NCBI GenBank assembly: GCA_002314465.1
Contig: DCGA01000067.1
Span: 860-9,283 of the forward strand
DNA: 8,424 nucleotides
Source of the DNA: a bacterium UBA1790
GTDB lineage: Bacteria > Bacteroidota > Bacteroidia > Bacteroidales > Muribaculaceae
Reading direction: 5' to 3'
Positions 1 through 6,833 of this stretch are shown here, one piece after another. Each line of letters begins with the position of its first letter. The first letter of the stretch is position 1. A program made the position numbers and the translations under genes. The notes under the pieces were generated by a model. The model searched no databases and had not been told where the DNA came from. It was given only the letters and a program-made list of their open reading frames with translations.

Positions 1-145
1 CGTTGTCCTGGATAAACTGCACCGGGCCAACGTGAGACTGGAACTCCTCCAACTTGAACACCTCGCTGAAGTATCCTCGTGAATCGCCGAAACGAACAGG
101 CTCAACGACCCAAACTCCTTTTATGTCTTGTTCGATGAAATTCAT
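1..145 (-). CDS. rfbC: dTDP-4-dehydrorhamnose 3,5-epimerase, N-terminal part (runs off left edge)
   Basis: Only the first 48 codons lie in the window, read leftward from an ATG at 145. The translation starts MNFIEQDIKGVWVVEP, continues with FGDSRGYFSEVF and ends near VQFIQDN. The order 'GV..IEP..FGD.RGYF.E.F' followed by '(V/F).QDN' is the recognised N-terminal signature of RmlC/RfbC cupin epimerases, in which the Arg of DxRG and the QDN segment line the substrate pocket. The family converts dTDP-4-keto-6-deoxyglucose to dTDP-4-keto-rhamnose, the third step of dTDP-L-rhamnose synthesis in the cytoplasm. The catalytic His/Tyr residues lie outside the window, so integrity cannot be judged. It is transcribed away from the GlmU-like gene at 274. 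A nearby surface-glycan role fits the glycosyltransferases downstream. The family call is fairly secure from the visible motif. Confidence 0.88.
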   Translation of the reverse strand, partial: MNFIEQDIKGVWVVEPVRFGDSRGYFSEVFKLEEFQSHVGPVQFIQDN

Positions 146-180
146 TACACCTTATTATATATAATACATGATTCTAACTG

Positions 181-188
181 CAAATTTA
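181..188 (-). promoter_or_regulatory. -7 box of putative rfbC promoter
   Basis: Read on the minus strand, 188 to 181 is TAAATTTG, an exact match to the Bacteroidetes -7 consensus TAnnTTTG. It would place transcription start near 177 and give a leader of roughly 32 nt before the rfbC ATG at 145. I see no TTTG at the expected 19-21 bp upstream, so the -33 element is weak or absent. The leader contains a perfect 14-bp AT palindrome (TATTATATATAATA, 153-166) of unknown meaning. Confidence 0.5.
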
Positions 189-231
189 ATATTTTTTGCT
201 CATTTGTAGGGTATAATCACGCAATAAATCC

Positions 232-239
232 TAACTTTG
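232..239 (+). promoter_or_regulatory. -7 box of putative glmU-like operon promoter
   Basis: TAACTTTG at 232-239 matches the Bacteroidetes -7 consensus TAnnTTTG. It lies 34 bp before the ATG at 274, predicting a leader of about 30 nt. The nearest upstream TTTG (203-206) is 25 bp away, longer than the usual 19-21 bp, so either the -33 box is degenerate or the spacing is unusual. This promoter and the rfbC promoter (181-188) share the same 128-bp spacer and point outward. Confidence 0.5.
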
Positions 240-273
240 CACTGCAATTATCACTTAAGAGAGAACAATTAGC

Positions 274-1455
274 ATGAATATCATCTTCTTTGACGACAAT
301 GAGGAGCGTCGACACCTGCTTCCGCTCACATATACCCGCCCCACAGCATTGCTGCGTGTGGGCATCACCACAATAGAGGAAAAGTGGCAGTCGATGCTGG
401 GCACAGAGCACACCTACAGCTACCTCACGGCAGCACATCTCAAGGTAAAGTTCCCCGCTAAGGCGCGCAAACGCAACCTCATGATTGCAGGCAACGTGGT
501 CCCCACTCCGCTGTTGGCAAAGCAGGCGCTCTCCCTCAATGATGGCGAGGCACTCGTGAGCGGCGATGAACTCATTGCCTTCAACGGCAGCGCCGAGGAC
601 TTTGACGCCAAAGAGTATTCGGCCACCGTTACCGCTAAGGAGAATCCGGTGATACTGCACATGCCCTACGACATCTTCCTCAACAACGGCAGCGTCATGG
701 AACAGGACTTTGCACGCATCACCGAAGGGCGGAAATCCCAACCGTTGCCCGATACCTGCACCGTAATAGGCGACACCACGCGCATCTTCCTTGAGGAAGG
801 AGCAACCGTTGACGGCGCATTCCTCAACACCCGTGAGGGTTGCATCTACGTGGGACGCAACGTAGAGATTATGGAAGGCGCATGCGTGAGAGGACCGTTT
901 GCTGCATGCCACGATGCCAAGGTGCGTATGGGCGCCAAGGTATACGGGGCTACCACCCTTGGCCCTCACTGCAAGATAGGCGGCGAGGTTGAGAGTACTG
1001 TAATGATAGGCTACAGCAACAAGGCACACGACGGCTTCCTGGGCGATGCCGTGATAGGCGAATGGTGCAACATCGGAGGCGGAACCACTGCATCCAATCT
1101 CAAAAACGACTATAGCGAAATTAAGCTGTGGGACTATGTGGAGCGCCGTTTTGTGCGCACAGGACTACAGTTCTGCGGGCTCATCATGGGCGACCACAGC
1201 AAGACCGGCGTCAACTGCATGATAAACACCGCGACAGTGCTCGGTGTGGGAGTGAACATCCATGGTAGCGGTTTCCCGCGCCCCTTCGTAGCGTCATTCC
1301 AGGAGGGCAGTAACAACGCAGGGTTCAAGGATGTACCACTCAAGACGTTCTACAGCATAGCCGAGCGAGTGATGGCACGCCGCGGACTCAGCCTAACCGA
1401 CGTGGATCGTGACATCTTTGCATCAATCTATAATATTAGCGACCGATATAAATAA
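274..1455 (+). CDS. GlmU-like bifunctional sugar-1-phosphate nucleotidyltransferase / acetyltransferase (Bacteroidetes type)
   Basis: 393 aa. The N-terminus (about residues 1-150; MNIIFFDDNEERRHLLPLTY, then TRPTALLRVGITTIEEKW) matches the sugar nucleotidyltransferase domain of the alternative GlmU family known from Bacteroidetes, which lacks the classical GxGTRM loop. From about residue 160 to 290 the protein has hexapeptide-repeat character (VIGDTT, IYVGRNVEI, VRMGAKVYG, TVMIGYS), indicating a left-handed beta-helix acyltransferase. The segment KAHDGFLGDAVIGEWCNIGGGT aligns in spacing with the GlmU acetyltransferase site, so His252 should correspond to the catalytic His of E. coli GlmU. The expected role is glucosamine-1-phosphate acetylation and UDP-GlcNAc formation, or a related UDP-amino sugar, in the cytoplasm. 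The exact substrate cannot be read from sequence. The ATG at 274 is chosen because the protein family begins here and a promoter box lies 34 bp upstream. It is probably co-transcribed with the membrane enzyme starting 7 nt after its stop. Confidence 0.88.
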   Translation: MNIIFFDDNEERRHLLPLTYTRPTALLRVGITTIEEKWQSMLGTEHTYSYLTAAHLKVKFPAKARKRNLMIAGNVVPTPLLAKQALSLNDGEALVSGDELIAFNGSAEDFDAKEYSATVTAKENPVILHMPYDIFLNNGSVMEQDFARITEGRKSQPLPDTCTVIGDTTRIFLEEGATVDGAFLNTREGCIYVGRNVEIMEGACVRGPFAACHDAKVRMGAKVYGATTLGPHCKIGGEVESTVMIGYSNKAHDGFLGDAVIGEWCNIGGGTTASNLKNDYSEIKLWDYVERRFVRTGLQFCGLIMGDHSKTGVNCMINTATVLGVGVNIHGSGFPRPFVASFQEGSNNAGFKDVPLKTFYSIAERVMARRGLSLTDVDRDIFASIYNISDRYK

Positions 1456-1462
1456 CCTGAAG

Positions 1463-3397
1463 ATGGGCAGTTTTTTCAGAGGATTCAAGCATAGTACCAC
1501 AGGGGCACTCGTGTGCAACCTGTTACTGGTGTACGTACTGTTCACAGTGACCCGATTACTATTTGTGTGCACCAATATGTCCTTGTTCTCGGGCCACCTC
1601 GGCACCGGGTATCTGCTCCGCATGCTGGTTGCAGGATTGCGTTTCGACACAACAGCCATCCTCTACCTCAACGTATGGCTCATCTTGCTATATCTGCTTC
1701 CGTTGCACTTCAAGGAACGCCCTATTATATATAAGGTGGCGAAATGGCTGTTTGTCATCGTCAACTTCATTGGGTTAAGCGCCAACCTGTGCGACTGCGC
1801 CTACTTCCCGTTTACCGGCCGACGCACTACATGGAGCGTATTGCAGGAGTTCGGAGGAGAAGGTAATATCGCGACCATCCTCATCCACGAGTCACTGCAA
1901 TACTGGTATCTGTTTATCGCAGCCGTTGCAATAGTGTGGATACTGTGGAAGGGGTTTACCAAGCCCGAGGAAAAGTGTCACGAGCGATTCACAAGAATAT
2001 GGTATTACTATGTGGCACAAGTGGTTGCACTTGCCATCGCAGGTATTCTCACGCTGGGCGGTATGCGTGGCGGCTTCACAACTGCAGTGCGCCCCATTAC
2101 CATTTCCAACGCCAACCAGTATGTTGAACATGCCGTGGACGCAGGCATCGTGCTTAACACCCCGTTCAGCATCTTCCGCACCATAGGCAAGAAGCCGTTT
2201 GTCGACCGTGACTACATGACAATGGACAAGGCACAGGCCATCTATTCACCGGTACACACTCCCGCCGACAGCACCGAATTCAAGCCTATGAACGTGGTGA
2301 TTCTCATCCTTGAGAGTTTCGGCAAGCAGGTACAGGCTCGTGGCTTCATGCCGTTTATCGACGAAATGACCGTCAAAGGGCGTTCGTTTGAATACAGTTA
2401 TGCCAACGGTCGCAAGAGTATTGACGGCATGCCCTCGGTTTTATCGTCAATACCTTCATTTGTAGAGCCGTTCTTCCTAACGCCCGCATCGCTTAACGAC
2501 CTATCGGGTATCGCCGGCGAACTCACTCGCAACAAGGGCTACCACAGTGCGTTCTTCCACGGCGCCGAAAACGGTTCGATGGGTTTCCAGGCATTTGCCC
2601 GCGCTACAGGATTCCAGGAGTATTACGGCCGCACCGAGTATAACCAAGACCCCCGTTATCACGGCGATGCCGACTACGACGGTACTTGGGCAATATGGGA
2701 CGAGGAATTCCTGCAGTTCTACTGCGACAAGATGAGCGAGATGAAAGAGCCATTTGTAACATCGGTATTTACAGCATCTTCACACTCACCGTTTGATTTG
2801 CCCGCCCGCTACAAGGGGAAGTTCAAGGAAGGGCCTACACCACTGTATGCTTGCATCTCCTACTCCGACCAAGCCGTACGCAAGTTCTTTGAGAAAGCAA
2901 GCCACCAACCTTGGTTCAACAACACTATATTTGTCATCACCGCCGACCATGCAACAGCGGCCGACGATCCCGAATATCTCACCGACCTGGGACACTACAA
3001 GGTTCCAGTGATATTCTATGCGCCGTCAATGCCCGAACTATGCGGTGTTGACTCAACACGTATAGTAAGTCAGGCCGACATTATGCCCACTCTACTCGGC
3101 ATACTTGGATACGACAAGCCCTATATTGCTTTCGGTCAGGATGTTCTGCAAGGGGACGCGGCATCGTCGTTTGCGGCCAATTACCTGCCCGGCAACAACT
3201 GGTACCAGTATCTCGAAGGCGACTGGATGCTTCAGTTCGACGGCGACAAGGTGGTGCACGCTTATCGTTTCAAGGAAGACGTGCTGCAACAGCACGACTT
3301 GCGCGGCAAACATCCCGTAAGCATCGAGCAACGCATGAAGAGTCTCATCCAGCAGTACATGTACCGGATGAACCACAACGAAATGCTGATAAAGTGA
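1463..3397 (+). CDS. LtaS-like membrane phosphotransferase / sulfatase-superfamily protein
   Basis: 644 aa from the ATG at 1463. An in-frame ATG at 1409 would add 18 polar residues and overlap the upstream gene by 47 nt, so the later start, 7 nt after the upstream stop and just before the first helix, is preferred. About five membrane helices are visible (near residues 15-37, 64-82, 92-112, 146-162, 182-200), followed by a large extracytoplasmic alkaline-phosphatase/sulfatase-fold domain (about 275-600). Active-site landmarks in LtaS order are NVVILILESFG (metal ligand Glu284), NGRKSIDG (nucleophile position, Ser319, where LtaS has Thr), SSHSPF (His441) and TADHAT (Asp495, His496). Length and layout match LTA synthase-family enzymes, which transfer phosphoglycerol or phosphoethanolamine groups to lipids or glycans outside the membrane. 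Gram-negative Bacteroidales lack classical LTA, so the acceptor here is unknown; a surface glycan or lipid is an inference. It sits in an apparent operon with the GlmU-like gene and ends 4 bp from the convergent GT2 gene. Confidence 0.87.
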   Translation: MGSFFRGFKHSTTGALVCNLLLVYVLFTVTRLLFVCTNMSLFSGHLGTGYLLRMLVAGLRFDTTAILYLNVWLILLYLLPLHFKERPIIYKVAKWLFVIVNFIGLSANLCDCAYFPFTGRRTTWSVLQEFGGEGNIATILIHESLQYWYLFIAAVAIVWILWKGFTKPEEKCHERFTRIWYYYVAQVVALAIAGILTLGGMRGGFTTAVRPITISNANQYVEHAVDAGIVLNTPFSIFRTIGKKPFVDRDYMTMDKAQAIYSPVHTPADSTEFKPMNVVILILESFGKQVQARGFMPFIDEMTVKGRSFEYSYANGRKSIDGMPSVLSSIPSFVEPFFLTPASLNDLSGIAGELTRNKGYHSAFFHGAENGSMGFQAFARATGFQEYYGRTEYNQDPRYHGDADYDGTWAIWDEEFLQFYCDKMSEMKEPFVTSVFTASSHSPFDLPARYKGKFKEGPTPLYACISYSDQAVRKFFEKASHQPWFNNTIFVITADHATAADDPEYLTDLGHYKVPVIFYAPSMPELCGVDSTRIVSQADIMPTLLGILGYDKPYIAFGQDVLQGDAASSFAANYLPGNNWYQYLEGDWMLQFDGDKVVHAYRFKEDVLQQHDLRGKHPVSIEQRMKSLIQQYMYRMNHNEMLIK

Positions 3398-3401
3398 TTT
3401 C

Positions 3402-4367
3402 TTAAAGGAGTTTTCGGGCAACGATTGCAGCACCGCGCTTGCCTGCCACGATGCGGGCAAAGAGCATCTTGACAACGGGCGCAACCACAAGCTTCCATTT
3501 CACACTATTTCCATAGCTGTCGCGCAAGCGATTAAGTGCACCGTTACACAGGCTCACCGAGAGTTCGTGGTTACCTTCACGCTCGTATTGTGCAGCAAGG
3601 ATTATGCGCTTGAACTCAAGCAAACGACCTAAACGCAGTTTCTCGGGGTGATTTGATGTCACAAGTTCCTCCTCAACCACGTTCATCACATTTTCCCACT
3701 GGCCGGCCTTGGCCGAAAAACTGTTGCCTGTGATACTGGCTTCACCGCTATGGTTTACTGTGACACGGTCATTTGTCATATAAGCCATGCGCGGACCGGC
3801 AAGAAGCATACGGATACCCAGTTCCCAATCGTTCCACACTGGCAAATTTGCGTTCCACTCGCCACACTGGTGGAAATAACTCGCTCTCACCATGTAACGC
3901 TGCGTCGCGAGTTGGCTGTTGAGCAGTTGCACCGCCACAATATCACTGGTGTGGAACGGCAACGCACAAGTAGTGCCGTCGGCATAGCGCAAGGTAGCAC
4001 CTGTCGACACTATATCAACCTCTCCCCCAGCCTTTTCCAACTCGTTTGCATAGTCATAGATGAGTTCGGGATGCATCTCATCATCGCTGTCAAAGAATAC
4101 AAGCCATTCGCCCGTTGCCACCATAGCGCCGCGGTTGCGGGCGGCACCCGCGGTGTGGTGCGATTCGCTCACCACTTTCACCTCAAAGTCGGGCGCATTA
4201 TGCGTGTCGGCCCAACGGTTGAGCACAGCAAGCGTGTCATCGCTGCTATCATTATCCACAAGCACAACCTGCAGTGGCCGGTACTGCTGAGCGAGTACCG
4301 ACTGCAACGTGCGCTCCACGACATGCGCGCGATTATACACGGGTATGACAATCGAGATAGTTTGCAT
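3402..4367 (-). CDS. Family 2 glycosyltransferase (GT-A fold)
   Basis: 321 aa, ATG at 4367, TAA at 3404-3402. The N-terminus MQTISIVIPVYNRAHVVERT, the segment VVLVDNDSSDDT (residues 34-45) and FFDSDDEMHPELI (91-103) are classic GT2 nucleotide-sugar binding and DXD-type metal-binding signatures; Asp93, Asp95 and Asp96 are the likely metal/nucleotide contacts. GAARNRG (74-80) is the usual loop before the DXD strand. The catalytic domain spans about residues 1-220. The remaining ~100 residues are a basic, helical C-terminal tail with no obvious transmembrane segment, suggesting a cytoplasmic, possibly membrane-associated enzyme. Donor and acceptor cannot be inferred. It is the only glycosyltransferase here on the minus strand, facing the LtaS-like gene and divergent from two further glycosyltransferases. 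A promoter fitting the Bacteroidetes consensus lies just upstream (4377-4408). Confidence 0.93.
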   Translation of the reverse strand: MQTISIVIPVYNRAHVVERTLQSVLAQQYRPLQVVLVDNDSSDDTLAVLNRWADTHNAPDFEVKVVSESHHTAGAARNRGAMVATGEWLVFFDSDDEMHPELIYDYANELEKAGGEVDIVSTGATLRYADGTTCALPFHTSDIVAVQLLNSQLATQRYMVRASYFHQCGEWNANLPVWNDWELGIRMLLAGPRMAYMTNDRVTVNHSGEASITGNSFSAKAGQWENVMNVVEEELVTSNHPEKLRLGRLLEFKRIILAAQYEREGNHELSVSLCNGALNRLRDSYGNSVKWKLVVAPVVKMLFARIVAGKRGAAIVARKLL

Positions 4368-4376
4368 AATTTCGCG

Positions 4377-4408
4377 TAAAAGTAATACTTTTTTTGCGAG
4401 TGTCCAAA
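4377..4408 (-). promoter_or_regulatory. Promoter of the minus-strand GT2 gene
   Basis: Read on the minus strand: TTTG (4408-4405), a 20-bp spacer, then TACTTTTA (4384-4377), which matches TAnnTTTG at all but the last base. Predicted transcription start is near 4373, leaving a leader of only about 6 nt before the ATG at 4367. The box overlaps the forward promoter at 4393-4424. Confidence 0.55.
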
Positions 4409-4424
4409 ATTTAGGTTAAATTTG
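4393..4424 (+). promoter_or_regulatory. Promoter of the forward glycosyltransferase pair
   Basis: TTTG (4393-4396), a 20-bp spacer and a perfect TAAATTTG (4417-4424) match the Bacteroidetes -33/-7 consensus in sequence and spacing. The ATG of the downstream gene begins only 5 bp after the -7 box, so the transcript should have almost no leader. It overlaps the opposing promoter (4377-4408) across 4393-4408. Confidence 0.65.
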
Positions 4425-4429
4425 CATCA

Positions 4430-5542
4430 ATGAAGATACTATTTGTAGGCGACGCAAGCAACTTGCACAACTGCCTGGCGCAGCAACTGAGGCGCATGGG
4501 ACATGAAGCGGTGGTGGCATCCAACGGGTCAACGTGGATGGATACCCGCCGCGACATAAACCTGCTTCGCAAGCCGGGGAAGTTGGGCGCAGTGCGCTAT
4601 GTCATTGACATACTGCGCGCCTTGCCCTCTATGCGGGGTTTCGACGTCGTGCAGATAGCCGGTCAGATTTTCCTTGACCTCAAGCCCGGCAAGGTGCGCC
4701 TTGTGCTCGATTACCTCAAGCGCAACAACAAGCGCGTAGTGATGTCGGCACTGGGTACCGACCGCGTCTACTACGACGCTTGCTTTGACGGCCACACCTA
4801 TCGCTACAGCGACTACCGCCTGGGCGATGCTCCGTCTCCCTACATAAAGTCACGCGAGTACTACGCCCAGGAACAAGACAACTGGGGCATGCCCTTCATG
4901 AAGAAGCACAGCGACCACGTGGTAAACACCATCGATGGCGCAACCGCTTGTCTGTGGGAGTATTATGCCGCCTATAAGCCCCTGCTTGGCGACCGCGTGG
5001 TCCACACAGGCATTCCCATTGATGTAGAGTCACTCACCCCCCGAGCGCTTGACGAAGTCCCCGAAAAGGTGCGTTTCTTCATTGGAATCCAGCGCGACCG
5101 CACCATCATTAAGGGCACCGACCGCATGCTCGAAGCACTCAAGCGTGTGTGCGCCGCCCGTCCCGACGAGTGCGAGATGGTGGTTGCCGAGAGCGTCCCC
5201 TACGCCCAATACGTGGAAATGATGCGCTCAAGCCATGTTCTGCTTGACCAGTTGTACAGTTACACTCCCGCCACCAATGCCCTGCTGGCAATGGCTCAAG
5301 GACTTGTAGCGGTATCAGGGGCTGAGCCCGAATTCTACCAACTGATAGGCGAAACCGAGAACAAGCCCGTGATTAACGTCAACCCGCTTGAGGATGGCGA
5401 TATTGAGGCGCAACTCAACATGATTATCGACAACAAGCACCGACTGCCCGAATGGAGCAAACAGAGTCGCGCATTTGTCGAGAAACACAATGCCGCAGCC
5501 ATCGTGGCACAACGGCATATTGACTTCTGGAAATCCCTATGA
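4430..5542 (+). CDS. GT-B fold glycosyltransferase (GT4/family 1-like)
   Basis: 370 aa. The N-terminus MKILFVGDASNLHNCLAQQL, followed by RRMGHEAVVAS, is the first Rossmann strand and helix of a GT-B enzyme. The C-terminal half contains the donor-site region GIQRDRTIIKGTDRMLEAL (about 215-235), then SHVLLDQLYSYTPATNALLA and MAQGLVAVSG (about 269-297). Aligning the AMA.G helix with typical GT4 proteins puts Tyr278 and Leu286 where the EX7E glutamates usually sit, although Glu299 and Glu301 follow closely in GAEPEFY. No signal peptide or membrane helix is seen, so a cytoplasmic glycan-assembly role is expected. Donor and acceptor are unknown. The start at 4430 is supported by the promoter boxes ending at 4424 and by the good N-terminal fit. 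Its stop overlaps the next gene's start in ATGA, indicating a translationally coupled pair. Confidence 0.85.
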   Translation: MKILFVGDASNLHNCLAQQLRRMGHEAVVASNGSTWMDTRRDINLLRKPGKLGAVRYVIDILRALPSMRGFDVVQIAGQIFLDLKPGKVRLVLDYLKRNNKRVVMSALGTDRVYYDACFDGHTYRYSDYRLGDAPSPYIKSREYYAQEQDNWGMPFMKKHSDHVVNTIDGATACLWEYYAAYKPLLGDRVVHTGIPIDVESLTPRALDEVPEKVRFFIGIQRDRTIIKGTDRMLEALKRVCAARPDECEMVVAESVPYAQYVEMMRSSHVLLDQLYSYTPATNALLAMAQGLVAVSGAEPEFYQLIGETENKPVINVNPLEDGDIEAQLNMIIDNKHRLPEWSKQSRAFVEKHNAAAIVAQRHIDFWKSL

Positions 5543-6327
5543 CACTGCAACTTCTCATATCGACAATAGATGACGGAATCAACAACATTCCCGGCATGCT
5601 GCTTGAGCCCCGCAAGGGCGTGGGCTATCTTGTGTCGTGGCAACACAGCAGCGATGGCTACGGCGAGATACCGGCGTCTCTCATGCGTGAAGATGTGACG
5701 GTAGTGCATCTGCAAGGGCGCGGATTGAGCCGCAACCGCAATAACTGCATCAACAATGCTACAGCCGATGTGTGTCTCATCTGCGACGACGACTGCCGCT
5801 ACACCCACGACCAGCTCAACTGCGTGGCTATGGCATTTGCTACCAACCGCAAACTCGATATAGCCACATTCAAGGCTCACGGCACCAATACCGACTATCC
5901 CGAAAAGGCCATGAGCCTTAACGAGAAGCATAAGAATTACCATGTAAGTTCTATTGAGATAGCATTCCGCCGCACAAGTGTGCAGGGCAAACTACAGTTC
6001 AACGAGTTGTTTGGACTCGGCGCTCCCGAGCTGCACTGCGGCGAGGAAGAAGTGCTCGTGCACGATGCACTTGGCATGGGACTTAACTGCATGTACTTCC
6101 CCACTTATATCGTGAACCACATAGGTGAACCCACATCCATCACCCGCGTTTCGTCACCGGGTACACTCAAGGCTCGCGGAGCATTCCTCTACATCGCCTA
6201 CCGCGGCACCATGATTCCAAGGGTTTTCCTCATCTCCTACCGTCTGCACCGCGACTACGGAGTACCCTTCTGGAATGCCGTGCGCAACATGACTGCCGGT
6301 ATCCTTTATATTAAAAAACATCTTTGA
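5539..6327 (+). CDS. GT-A fold (family 2-like) glycosyltransferase
   Basis: 262 aa, starting at the ATG inside the ATGA overlap with the upstream glycosyltransferase. The N-terminal strand MTLQLLISTIDDGINNIP lacks the usual 'SIIIPVYN' but keeps the shape of this subfamily. The diagnostic block is GRGLSRNRNNCINNATADVC followed by LICDDDCRY, with Asp83-Asp85 as the DXD-type metal site. HCGEEEVLVHDALGMGLNC (about residues 166-184) is the acceptor-side acidic motif common in GT2 enzymes, and IVNHIGEPTS follows. Length is short but complete for the family. No membrane segment is obvious; the C-terminus is basic. It presumably acts on the same cytoplasmic glycan intermediate as its coupled neighbour (inference from operon structure). 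No intrinsic terminator follows directly; the first good one is at 6834-6863. Confidence 0.83.
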   Translation: MTLQLLISTIDDGINNIPGMLLEPRKGVGYLVSWQHSSDGYGEIPASLMREDVTVVHLQGRGLSRNRNNCINNATADVCLICDDDCRYTHDQLNCVAMAFATNRKLDIATFKAHGTNTDYPEKAMSLNEKHKNYHVSSIEIAFRRTSVQGKLQFNELFGLGAPELHCGEEEVLVHDALGMGLNCMYFPTYIVNHIGEPTSITRVSSPGTLKARGAFLYIAYRGTMIPRVFLISYRLHRDYGVPFWNAVRNMTAGILYIKKHL

Positions 6328-6361
6328 CACCACACCGACATTTCCCGTCACAGCCATATAC

Positions 6362-6391
6362 AACGTCTTCGACGTAGCACCGAGGGGACGC
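6362..6391. repeat. Direct repeat copy 1 with ACGTC/GACGT hairpin core
   Basis: AACGTCTTCGACGTA (6362-6376) is followed by a 3-nt variable stretch and then CCGAGG..ACGC. The core ACGTC-TTC-GACGT is a perfect palindrome that would give a UUCG-capped RNA hairpin. The second copy is at 6445-6472. Confidence 0.65.
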
Positions 6392-6397
6392 CTATAT

Positions 6398-6431
6398 CCC
6401 CAGGTAGGTCGCTACGCTCCCAAACCTGGGG
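6398..6431. repeat. GC-rich inverted repeat
   Basis: CCCCAGGT (6398-6405) pairs perfectly with ACCTGGGG (6424-6431) around an 18-nt loop. It sits exactly between the two direct-repeat copies. No T-run follows on the plus strand, so it is not a typical intrinsic terminator. Confidence 0.7.
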
Positions 6432-6444
6432 TTACTCACATCAT

Positions 6445-6472
6445 AACGTCTTCGACGTAATGCCGAGGACGC
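6445..6472. repeat. Direct repeat copy 2 with ACGTC/GACGT hairpin core
   Basis: The first 15 bases are identical to 6362-6376. The repeat then continues with a 3-nt variable part and CCGAGGACGC, lacking two G of copy 1. A shorter relative, CGTC-TTT-GACG, occurs at 6581-6591. Confidence 0.65.
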
Positions 6473-6702
6473 AACACACCGCACCAGCTATACATCTCCT
6501 AATGTAACTATGGCAGAGAACCTTTGCAAAAACAATAGACGGGTGAAAGTCTGCGTGTTTACCATCATGGACATGTACATCGTCTTTGACGTAAAGCTTG
6601 TGGCAGCAGTATTAAACAGGTGTAACGAAGGCCAAAGAGGGGTGCGACACACCGAGCCAACGATATCAACCATGGGTGTAGAAAGCGACAGCGCAAACGA
6701 GA

Positions 6703-6718
6703 CATCCCCTTGGGGATG
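6703..6718. repeat. Short hairpin CATCCCC/GGGGATG
   Basis: A perfect 7-bp inverted repeat separated by TT, followed by AAATAAT. It is the first of three closely spaced hairpins. Confidence 0.6.
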
Positions 6719-6729
6719 AAATAATGTAG

Positions 6730-6770
6730 CCAGCCATGCAGACATGCCGTAGGTATGTCGATATGGCTGG
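6730..6770. repeat. Two-tier hairpin
   Basis: The outer arms CCAGCCAT (6730-6737) and ATGGCTGG (6763-6770) are perfect complements. The inner arms GACATGCC (6741-6748) and GGTATGTC (6752-6759) pair with one G-U wobble around a GTA loop. The arms are separated by 3-nt internal loops on each side. GGATAATCCA follows from 6769. Confidence 0.7.
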
Positions 6771-6790
6771 ATAATCCATGGCACAATCCA

Positions 6791-6810
6791 CCCATGCCTT
6801 TAGGTATGGG
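6791..6810. repeat. Hairpin sharing the CATGCC...GGTATG core
   Basis: CCCATGCC (6791-6798) and GGTATGGG (6803-6810) pair with one G-U wobble around TTTA. The CATGCC...GGTATG core and the trailing GGATAATCCA repeat those of the hairpin at 6730-6770, so these look like related modules. Confidence 0.65.
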
Positions 6811-6833
6811 ATAATCCACAACCCCGGGTAACA

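Noticed and set aside
153..166. Perfect 14-bp AT palindrome upstream of rfbC as an operator
   Set aside because: A low-complexity TA-rich palindrome is easily expected by chance in an AT-rich spacer, and no regulator gene is nearby to support it.
217..1029. Long open frame on the minus strand opposite the GlmU-like gene (270 codons)
   Set aside because: It is an antisense shadow of a strongly family-supported gene, has Cys/His-rich composition without any motif, and overlaps the whole acetyltransferase-domain coding region.
1409..1462. Earlier ATG for the LtaS-like gene
   Set aside because: The added 18 residues overlap the upstream gene and do not look like part of the family's N-terminus; the ATG at 1463 gives normal operon spacing.
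3750..4379. Open frame of 209 codons on the plus strand opposite the GT2 gene
   Set aside because: The minus-strand GT2 signatures are clear; the plus-strand translation has no domain and would overlap the divergent promoters.
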